Notes under the pieces: model-generated
Told to the model about the DNA's origin: nothing
Database searches by the model: none
The model's input: only the letters and a program-made list of their open reading frames with translations
Translations under genes and position numbers: made by a program
Shown here: in pieces, positions 6,489 through 12,608 of the stretch
Layout: the number at the start of each line of letters is the position of its first letter
How positions within the stretch are numbered: position 1 is the first letter of the stretch
From: an uncultured bacterium
Lineage (GTDB): Bacteria; CSSED10-310; CALFER01
Assembly (NCBI GenBank): GCA_937951895.1
Contig: CALFER010000068.1
Coordinates: 1-12,608, forward strand
DNA: 12,608 bases
Reading direction: 5' to 3'

Positions 6489-6767
6489 TCATGTGATCAT
6501 TTGTGTGTCTCGGGATATCAATAAAATTAAACACTTGTGACGGGTAGAGATAATTGAGTTATTGAATGTTTCCGCATTTTCAGTATTTCCTGACGACAGA
6601 ATTTGAGTGAAATTTAGGGATTGCATCCGGTGACTCTGATGAATTACTACTCCCAAATCCGATGATCTCGATCGGAGTGGAATTTTATAAATTCCAGAAT
6701 TGTCATCAGTCTCGAAGATCCGACACCCAGCTTATCTTTTTCGTGCAATCGATCCAGCGTCAGCAAT
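6489..6767 (-). pseudogene. Decayed copy 3 of the tandem ORF family
   Basis: Read in the frame matching copy 2, the start codon has become ATT (6767-6765) and codon 12 is TAA (6734-6732). The remaining frame is otherwise open for 92 codons to TGA 6491-6489. Its residues still follow copy 2: NSGIYKI.LRSRSSDLGVVI, then QSL, NT, ET and CLI at matching places. The upstream AGGAGGGAA is retained. This is a dead duplicate. A different frame through the same DNA (6647-6925) is open but overlaps the repeat out of register and is not taken as a gene. Confidence 0.7.
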
Positions 6768-6807
6768 AATGCCCTTCCCTCCTGCTTGTAGAAGTGGCGC
6801 GAACTAT
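6616..6807 (-). repeat. 192-bp direct repeat, copy B
   Basis: This is the partner of 6265-6456. It contains a near-perfect 17-bp palindrome GGAATTTTATAAATTCC at 6679-6695, with one base changed in copy A. It ends abruptly at 6807, right beside a 9-bp inverted repeat (CTCGGCGAC 6809-6817, GTCGCCGAG 6852-6860). Confidence 0.9.
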
Positions 6808-7040
6808 GCTCGGCGACATATATATTTGCGCATGAATCAGAATGGATGTCCGTCGCCGAGTCCGGCACACGGCGCTGCTGTCCACAGGAGGTTGTGCAGA
6901 ACAATATGGCACCGTGTATAGTCATCTCAGTACGATTTCTTGTTGTTTCTTAAAAGTGACCAATTTTTTATATCACGGCAACTTGATCTGCTTCCCGTAT
7001 CTTGGACCATTACTGGTGAGAGAAACCAAGATAATGTTTC

Positions 7041-7306
7041 ATGAAGTCCTAGCGATTCACTGAAGCCCAGATTACGTTTGCGCTCAGGCAGGCGAAAATC
7101 GGAATGCTGGTAGCGGAAATCATCTGAAAGATGGTAATATCTGAGCCCACATTCTTCCGGTGGACGAAGAAGTATACCGGTTTGGGGATCATGGAGGTTC
7201 GTCTGTTCAAGCAATCGGATTGGAGGATGGAAACCGCCGTTTGAAGCGTCTGGTAGCTGATTTGACGCTTGACAGGCAGATGCTCCAGGACACTTTGTCA
7301 AAAAAG
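7041..7306 (+). pseudogene. IS3-family transposase orfA remnant
   Basis: Read from ATG 7041, the frame gives MKS, a TAG (7050-7052), RFTEAQITFALRQAKIGM, a TGA (7125-7127), then 'ISEPTFFRWTKKYTGLGIMEVR'. Around 7205-7225 the frame shifts and continues as 'NRRLKRLVADLTLDRQMLQ' to 'LSKK'. This is the complete course of an IS3-family (IS407-like group) OrfA: HTH, then leucine-zipper-like coiled coil. In intact elements it binds the terminal repeats and is fused to the OrfB integrase by frameshifting. Two stops and a frameshift make it dead, and I see no OrfB or clear terminal repeats. It lies where the minus-strand operon breaks off, so the insertion may have contributed to that decay. Confidence 0.8.
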
Positions 7307-7454
7307 TGCATATTCCGAAGCTCAATCAGCACTAATTCCGTTGGATCGCGGACAGTGATTCCGGATTGGTGACAACGATTCAAGCAATCGCACCCCCCTT
7401 ATTAGTATCGAAGGTTTTCAGACAGATTTCGACAAACCCGAAGGTATTCTTTGC

Positions 7455-7664
7455 TCATCCTGGCGACGTTGCCAGAGATAAAAGGCAGAGATGCCAGGTA
7501 GGACATGTCGATGCGCCCGTGCTGCAGCCGATATCCGCGATCTCCAACGGACGCGACCGGTCGAGCCCGGTCACTATTATTGCCAGTTTTGTTTCAGCGT
7601 CCCCACCAGGTCTCTGTCGTTCAGCAGGCTGATGACGGTCGATGAGGAGTTGAAAATCGTCCAC
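7455..7664 (-). pseudogene. Truncated class I SAM-dependent methyltransferase
   Basis: From GTG 7664 the first ~53 codons match the start of a class I methyltransferase: 'ERQRPGGDAETKLA', 'GLDRSRPLEIADIGCSTGAST', the last being the SAM-binding motif I (usually GCGTG; here the second G is S). After about 7506 the similarity ends abruptly and the frame stops at 7455. The acidic motif II, the catalytic region and all later motifs are missing, and the next DNA is the IS3 remnant. A 5' fragment is therefore left, probably inactive. It starts 23 bases after the DUF2188 stop, so it was likely the next gene of the same operon. Confidence 0.6.
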
Positions 7665-7687
7665 TTCCTTTTCTTTGTTGCACTGGA

Positions 7688-7930
7688 CTACCCCTTCGGC
7701 GGATATGGATCGTTCCGATGGCTGCCCTTGTTCTGGATATTCCCGTCCTTGCCGTGGATGTAGAACTCGGTGCCTTGGTTCTGGCTGATTTTACGCCCGG
7801 CATCGACGGCATCCCGCTTCCTGTCGAAGTGACTGCTGCTGCGAGTTGCGCCGTCTTTATTGACATCCTAACCGCCATCGGCGTTGGGTATGACATGATA
7901 ATCGTGGTTTCTTTTGCATGGTCGCCTCAT
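7688..7930 (-). pseudogene. DUF2188-family protein with one in-frame TAG
   Basis: From ATG 7930 the frame reads through an 80-codon protein that follows the DUF2188 pattern: 'YHVIPNADGG', then 'HFDRKRDAVDAGRKISQNQG', 'EFYIHGKDGNIQNKGS' and the typical end 'NDPYPPKG' before TAG 7690-7688. The single defect is a TAG right after 'ADGG', where this family normally has Trp (GGW), so one G-to-A change explains it. DUF2188 proteins are small, widespread and of unknown function. The start is 2 bases after the stop of the nuclease-like gene, supporting operon membership and this start. The rest of the frame is well preserved, which suggests a recent loss, or a sequencing error. Confidence 0.7.
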
Positions 7931-7932
7931 GT

Positions 7933-9081
7933 CTAACTGTAAAAATTTCCCGAAGAGATTTGCAGTATGTACATCAGCCACGAATCGGTTTTGCAGAGAA
8001 TGGCACTGAGTTGCTCATCGGTCAGCTCTGTTTCCAATTCGTGGATCCGGTTGAACAGCTCGATCAGCTTCACCAGTGCCCAAGTGTCGTGCGTCAGGAA
8101 GTCGGTCGGCGGGTCCTTATTCATCTCCCGGCGGACATAAAGAACTCTGGCTCGACGAGTTGGCTTGCTGTCATGCAGCAGGTCCTTCTGATCGGACACC
8201 CCCGGAATCCAAGACGCGACAAGGTCATCTGGTGCCAATCGCCTGAGCAGATGGTTCCACAGCTCCCTGAGCGAGCTCAGAATGTGCCTTGCTCGATCGG
8301 CATTATTACCATACAGGGCATCCCGATCGCCGATGTATAGTCGAGCGAGCCCCGGATCGACCTGCTGCAGAAGAGCGATGCATCCCGATGTTTCCAGCTC
8401 TGTTTCGGCGACAAGCTGATTTTCCGTTTCGGCCTCGTCCTCATCCCGGTCATCCCAGGAGCGAAGGGTCTCGAGCGCGAAGCTGGTGGTGTAGATCTCA
8501 CAGATGGTACCAGGTAAAACGAAGGCAGGCAGCCGCGTGATGTCCGAGATTTCCCGCAGCGAATCTGCCAAACTTCCATACGAGGCGGCCACATGATCTA
8601 TTGAACTCTCCAACCCCGCGATGACCGGAATCTCGATGTCGGAACGCCCCCTTATCGCCTCGAAATCGATGCCAGCCATGAGCCGTTCCGTGGCGGCGAG
8701 CCGCAGTGATGTGTCGCACAGGGCCAGCTTGGCGGATGCCTGAAGCTGGGAAATGTACGAGAAGTCCTTCTGGATGGGCTTGATTGTATCAAGTCATGAC
8801 TGATGTGCAGCCGAAAGGTTCTCGGCTATACTGCTTGGCGCGGTGGCCTGCTTTATCAAATCCTGCCAGTGTTTATTGGCACTTACGATCTCCTGTATTC
8901 GGGCCATCGCTCAAAACATTTCGAAGGCACGCCTGATTCCCAACTGCTGACGACGGATGGGTTCCAGCGAACGTTCCATCTGCTCGACCACGCTCAGATA
9001 GAACGGTTTGGCCAGCTTATTGATGGCCTCCATGTCGTGATGGAGTTTGGCGAGGGCGGTTTTGATGTCGTCATCAGTCAT
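7933..9081 (-). pseudogene. pPIWI-associating-nuclease-like protein with two in-frame TGA codons
   Basis: One frame runs from ATG 9081 to TAG 7935-7933 (382 codons) and is broken only by TGA at codon 57 (8913-8911) and codon 96 (8796-8794). The start forms an ATGA overlap with the DUF2290 gene, so it is the natural start. The N-terminal ~200 codons look helical, with no known motif. The C-terminal part has 'RHILSSLRELWNHLLRRLAP' (about 265-284) and 'PTRRARVLYVRREMN' (about 307-321). These resemble the family Pfam calls predicted pPIWI-associating nuclease, found in bacterial conflict systems. The 248-codon part after ATG 8679 is open but lacks a good ribosome-binding site. Both stops could come from CGA-to-TGA changes. 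The gene is probably broken. Confidence 0.6.
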
Positions 9082-9770
9082 GCGTTAGCGAGTGCTCCCC
9101 ATGCAAAATATTCGCATTTCGGGGACGATTGATCGCCAGCCATGCTGAAATACAGCCGACAATTTTCAAGATCACACCAGAAAGAGTGCTGTTTATATGT
9201 GTCGGGATAAAAGTTTTTAAAAATAAATTTGATGAATCGATTAAAACAGACGGGCGAATCAACATATAACCTGCATTTGCCGTTCTGCATGTGCAAATGG
9301 CTGGCAGGGTGCTCATCTGCTGCGTTCTTTACGTCGAAATCAAAGCGAACAGGTGATCGCATCTGAATCTGTTCATGCCAACCCTTCGTGTCAGCGTAAA
9401 GATCGAATATATCCAGCACTCCGCCGAGTTCAAGATCACTTGCATCGAGTAGAAAAGGCGATGGCCACCAAAGGAGCGAATGACTGACGAGAAGGTCGTC
9501 TTCGAAAGAGTAGGCAGCCCTTACCATTGCGCCATCAAACAACAAACATGTGAACGCACCGGTCTCAACAATCCCTCGATATTGTGCAATTTTTCCAAAA
9601 CTCGGTTCGCAATTGTGTCTGCCGGGAACGTGATTGGGCCATGTAATGTTTATTTCCCCACTCCTTTCCTGATAGACAGGATAGTTGTGGAATATCGTCA
9701 GCCCATTATCCGTCAGAAGGTTTAACGTGTTCTGAATGCTCCGTAAGAAGCGCTTTGGATTATTCCTCAT
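9078..9770 (-). CDS. DUF2290-family protein
   Basis: This 230-residue protein shows the DUF2290 pattern: 'LLWWPSPFLLDAS' (about 98-110), 'SPVRFDFDVKNAADEHPASHLH' positions 139-160 with the RFD-D and HP-SHLH signatures, then 'FIKFIFKNFYP' (about 179-189). The biochemical role of DUF2290 is unknown to me. The conserved Asp and His residues hint at metal binding, which is inference. ATG 9770 is chosen because GAGGAC lies about 8 bases upstream; an in-frame GTG or TTG further up would need a long overlap with the helicase. It overlaps the helicase end by 11 bp and the next gene by 4 bp, so it is translated from the helicase transcript. The frame is intact, unlike its downstream neighbours. Confidence 0.75.
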   Translation of the reverse strand: MRNNPKRFLRSIQNTLNLLTDNGLTIFHNYPVYQERSGEINITWPNHVPGRHNCEPSFGKIAQYRGIVETGAFTCLLFDGAMVRAAYSFEDDLLVSHSLLWWPSPFLLDASDLELGGVLDIFDLYADTKGWHEQIQMRSPVRFDFDVKNAADEHPASHLHMQNGKCRLYVDSPVCFNRFIKFIFKNFYPDTYKQHSFWCDLENCRLYFSMAGDQSSPKCEYFAWGALANA

Positions 9771-11901
9771 CCCAATTGTCCTCAGGAGATTCGTTCCTTT
9801 TCGCGATTTCAATAAGAGACTTGAGTTCCGGCATCATTTCCGGATTGATGACCCCGGAATCGATAAGCTCTTTGATTTCCTTGATGCTTCGAATAGCCTT
9901 GGAGATCCTCCCCTTTTCCTCAACAGTCCTGTCTCTGTTTATCAGTCGAATGTTTTTCAGCTCATCTTGTGTCGGCACCTTGAAAGCGAGCTTGTAATCA
10001 TTTTCCCTGACGCTGGCAATTTCGGTTTCGAGTATTTCCATTTCGTCACCGACCCCACAAATGCGGACCCATGCCCTTGATCTGGTTATGGCAGTAAAAA
10101 GGACATTCCGAAGCCTGATCATCTCCAGACCAGAGGCGCACCACTCTGAATTTACAATGTAGACCATGGGGGCTTCGTTCCCCTTGGCTCTGTAAATACT
10201 GGCTGCCGTAATGGAGTTTGCTCGAGTGAATGTATCTCTGTCGGTGGATACGCCTGCCAAATGCGTATTCAGACCTCGCCTTGTCAGGGACTGGTTAAAT
10301 GTTTGGAACTGCTGTTTTGATGTGTATGCGTTTGGAAAAATCACCAGCACATCATCAGGGTCCATCTCGTCCTCGGAAATATTCTTATGAATTTCAGAGG
10401 CGATCCACTCATATTGATCGATTCTGTTTTCGAATCGTTTTGCAACGACTGCATCCTCGGGAGTGATAAGATCTTTGAAATACGAAGGGAATGAATCTGC
10501 TTTCCGCTTCAGAATTACTTGGTTGTTGAATTGCAGTGTACCGGAATCGACTGTGTATCCGATTTCTTTCCAAAGGTCTAAGTCGTCGAACAGTTGCACC
10601 AATCCGGCAGAACGATAGATTCCAAAACCGAGCGCATGCGCCAAAGTCAAAGCCCATGGAGTGTTTCGATAACAAACAGGAAGAATGATGTCTTGCTGCG
10701 CCTCGTTTTCGTTGTTGTTAACAGAGACCAAGGGATTGCCGTTCTTGTCTTTTCCAAACAACTGATCAACTGGCGACATAAATGTATTGCTTAGGTTCTG
10801 CAATTCATCATAGGCCCAAACAATTCTCTTTGGCTGTTTTGTTGCCGCATAAACCATACGGAAAAATGGGATGGGCAAATCCTGAGCCTCATCAATCAGT
10901 ATGGCGTCGTATATAGGCTCAAAGGTGGCTTGTGAAATGTAAGAGGTTATCTCGCTGCAGATTCCCTCAAAAGCACCTGAAGAACCATACTTGCTCTTAG
11001 CCGAGGCATAGTTGACCGGCACTACGTTTAACGAATCAGCAATGTCAGAATAAACGCCGGGTTCTCCCGATGAACCCCATGCATGCAATATGCGTAGGCG
11101 ATCCCAGTTCGGCTTGTCTCCGGAATGTTCCAAAGTAAAGCGTTCAATTAGATCTTTGAACTGCTGACTTAATGACCTGGTGTGGAACGTAACAACGATG
11201 TTCCAGTCGGGATGTTGTGCATGGAGATATGCCGCCTTCAGAGCCAGCACAACTGTTTTCCCGGAACCCGCTAAACCCCGAACCCGTTGAGGGCCATCTG
11301 GGACTTCAATCGCAGCCTTTTTCTGCCATTGGTCGAGATTCGCAATTTCTTTTTCGATTACTTTTAGAATCGCGCCCTTTGAGTTTGGCTTCTGCACGTT
11401 TTCTCGTTTTTTTGCAGGCTTTATAGTTGTGACCCGCTGAACGGCAGCACACAAGGGGCGGAAATAATCAGGCTCAACTCCAGAACACATCGCAAGCACA
11501 TCGCCCAAAGACCCTGGCCCTGCAAACCGGTATTGGTCAACGCTTTCCGGGATGTTGTGATCGGTTGGGTAAAAGGAAACCACATTCGGAGAAAAAGCGA
11601 GATTCCTGCCCTTTCTTAGGGTTTCGTGTTTTTTGAGATTCCCTTCGATTAGATAAAATATCTGGTCTTGGGCGTCTTTGACGGAATCAATTTGATCTTG
11701 CTGGTTTGGGCAATTGAACGCTACGAGTCCATACGCTTGTGAAACCAGAAGTGCTTCAATCGTATGACTTGAGTCCGCTGAGGCAATAATTGGGTAGCCT
11801 GCGTACAAAGTGCCTTGCGCACCGATATTTTTTAGCGCCGCAATCAGCGACTGGATTGCAACGTTGTTTCGTATCGTTCCTCTGACAATTTCAAGAGACA
11901 T
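9760..11901 (-). CDS. SF1 (UvrD-like) helicase with extra N-terminal domain
   Basis: This 713-residue ATPase has an SF1 helicase core from about residue 188: Q-motif-like 'LDQWQKKAA', Walker A 'GLAGSGKT' (209-216), Walker B 'LIDEAQDLP' (335-343), 'CYRNT' (411-415), motif V-like 'YRAKGNEAPMVYIVN' (570 on) and motif VI 'TAITRSR' (603-609). The N-terminal ~130 residues ('LYAGYPIIASADS', 'EALLVSQAYGLVAF') resemble NERD-type or other PD-(D/E)XK-like nuclease domains, with clear uncertainty. The protein likely unwinds or translocates on DNA together with the next genes. ATG 11901 is preferred to ATG 11907, because AAGGAG is then 6 bases upstream instead of touching the start. It follows the unknown gene by 36 bp. 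Confidence 0.9.
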   Translation of the reverse strand: MSLEIVRGTIRNNVAIQSLIAALKNIGAQGTLYAGYPIIASADSSHTIEALLVSQAYGLVAFNCPNQQDQIDSVKDAQDQIFYLIEGNLKKHETLRKGRNLAFSPNVVSFYPTDHNIPESVDQYRFAGPGSLGDVLAMCSGVEPDYFRPLCAAVQRVTTIKPAKKRENVQKPNSKGAILKVIEKEIANLDQWQKKAAIEVPDGPQRVRGLAGSGKTVVLALKAAYLHAQHPDWNIVVTFHTRSLSQQFKDLIERFTLEHSGDKPNWDRLRILHAWGSSGEPGVYSDIADSLNVVPVNYASAKSKYGSSGAFEGICSEITSYISQATFEPIYDAILIDEAQDLPIPFFRMVYAATKQPKRIVWAYDELQNLSNTFMSPVDQLFGKDKNGNPLVSVNNNENEAQQDIILPVCYRNTPWALTLAHALGFGIYRSAGLVQLFDDLDLWKEIGYTVDSGTLQFNNQVILKRKADSFPSYFKDLITPEDAVVAKRFENRIDQYEWIASEIHKNISEDEMDPDDVLVIFPNAYTSKQQFQTFNQSLTRRGLNTHLAGVSTDRDTFTRANSITAASIYRAKGNEAPMVYIVNSEWCASGLEMIRLRNVLFTAITRSRAWVRICGVGDEMEILETEIASVRENDYKLAFKVPTQDELKNIRLINRDRTVEEKGRISKAIRSIKEIKELIDSGVINPEMMPELKSLIEIAKRNESPEDNWDEE

Positions 11902-11937
11902 ATCCATCTCCTTCGTAATTCTGTTCGGCGGTTATGT

Positions 11938-12608
11938 TCATTTTTGCTGATCCTTCAATTTCAACAGCTCATCGTCCAGTCCATAGCGAACCACGTCGAT
12001 CCGGTCGCTACGCTGGGATACAAAGTCACCGGTCATCACGGGGAGCTGGAATGGGAAGAATGCCGGGTTGTTCAAGAGCAGCCCCAATGCGCCCTTGGCC
12101 TCCGGAGTGGCCCGGAGTGCGGACTCGAACATCAGAATGGCCAGGTTTGGCTCGGCAATGCTCATCGGGGCGGCTTTCTCATAGCAGCCTTTGGCCTCGG
12201 AATCCTTCATGGCTCCCCAGGCGACAAAGGAGCGGATGACGAACCGGGCGTAGCGACTCACGGTTTGCCGGTCGCCGTACTGTTCCTTCAGGCGGTTGAT
12301 GATCTGGGTCTGAGTCACCTGATCCTGCAAGGCCAGCAGACGGCCGGTCTGGCGGGCAACATTGAACCAGAACGGATAAACTGCCGAGATCATGCCCCAG
12401 TGGACCGCCAGGGCCATGGCCGGGTTTTCCCGCAGAAACGCCAGCGATGCATCCCGAAACGGGATCAACTCTGGGTCAGGAGAGACCCAGATCTTCATCA
12501 GGTTGTTGACCACGAAGGTCCGGGTCTGATCGCTTCGTTCGCCCTCTGAGCCATTGCCTTTTCTGTCCGCGAGGAACTCATGCAGCTCCTGGCGGATGGT
12601 TTTGGCGT
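11938..12608 (-). CDS. Unknown protein, first gene seen of the helicase operon (N terminus off the window)
   Basis: The frame is open from the right edge to the stop at 11938, giving about 223 residues; the start is outside. The family looks familiar but I cannot name it. The middle has 'LALQDQVTQTQIINRLKEQYGDRQTVSRYARFVI' positions that suggest a winged-helix DNA-binding fold (about 120-160 of the visible part). Before it is a 'LAVHWGMISAVYPFW' segment, which may be a buried helix and not a transmembrane one. It ends 36 bp before the helicase start on the same strand, so it is probably co-transcribed, and may be the DNA-binding or regulatory subunit. A GTG at 12513 is in frame but the frame continues upstream with no better start. 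Confidence 0.75.
   Translation of the reverse strand, partial: AKTIRQELHEFLADRKGNGSEGERSDQTRTFVVNNLMKIWVSPDPELIPFRDASLAFLRENPAMALAVHWGMISAVYPFWFNVARQTGRLLALQDQVTQTQIINRLKEQYGDRQTVSRYARFVIRSFVAWGAMKDSEAKGCYEKAAPMSIAEPNLAILMFESALRATPEAKGALGLLLNNPAFFPFQLPVMTGDFVSQRSDRIDVVRYGLDDELLKLKDQQK

Noticed and set aside
6809..6860. 9-bp inverted repeat CTCGGCGAC / GTCGCCGAG as a terminator
   Set aside because: The loop is 34 bases and no T run follows on either strand; it is only a possible hairpin at the repeat edge.
6647..6925. Open 92-codon frame on the minus strand over the right repeat copy
   Set aside because: It runs through the decayed copy in a frame that does not match copy 2 and has no recognisable protein or good start site.
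6927..7325. 132-codon minus-strand ORF
   Set aside because: It lies antisense to the IS3 orfA remnant, which has clear family motifs on the plus strand.
7718..7936. Plus-strand 72-codon hydrophobic ORF that looks like a membrane protein
   Set aside because: It is the antisense of the DUF2188 gene, whose family pattern is unmistakable.
1..12608. CRISPR array
   Set aside because: The only regular repeats are the 192-bp tandem units; no short repeat-spacer series is present.

Overview
The window looks like an accessory region of a Gram-negative bacterial chromosome: integrated elements followed by a partly decayed, defence-like operon. The only lineage clue is the 3' half of a tRNA-Arg(CCG), which closely matches the proteobacterial form of that tRNA. 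I would guess Pseudomonadota or Desulfobacterota and cannot be more precise. Nearly every credible gene from position 824 rightwards is on the minus strand.

Left part (1-2199). The C-terminal end of an unknown protein comes first, then a small excisionase/AlpA-type HTH gene (plus strand). Its 3' end overlaps that of a P4-type tyrosine integrase (minus strand). The integrase has a well-formed promoter. Beyond that promoter lies the 3' half of a tRNA-Arg(CCG), from the anticodon loop to the discriminator base, without a 5' half. This looks like an attachment-site scar, and it has a different integrase on each side, as expected for two elements sitting in tandem at one tRNA gene.

Middle part (2233-6807). 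A second, unrelated integrase is preceded by two small HTH (excisionase-like) genes. Upstream of these is a phage-type replication module: a DUF1376-like replication protein, a G39P-like helicase-loader candidate with a zinc-binding motif, and a PD-(D/E)XK-like nuclease. All read leftwards with tight spacing, so replication, excision and integration genes may share one transcript. At the head of the unit is a head-to-tail array of three related short ORFs (period 340-351 bp). They share the ribosome-binding site and first ~20 codons but differ downstream, and the third copy is dead.

Right part (7041-12608). A broken IS3-family orfA (plus strand) is followed by a compact minus-strand operon. 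In transcription order it holds an unknown protein running off the window, a large SF1 helicase with an extra N-terminal domain, a DUF2290 protein, a protein resembling the pPIWI-associating nuclease family, a DUF2188 protein and a methyltransferase fragment. Junctions are very tight (11-bp overlap, ATGA overlap, 2-bp gap). The helicase and DUF2290 genes are intact. The nuclease-like gene has two in-frame TGA codons, the DUF2188 gene has a TAG at a normally tryptophan position, and the methyltransferase is truncated. The set reads as a candidate anti-mobile-element system whose distal half is decaying next to IS debris. Family names are from memory of conserved motifs, not from searches.
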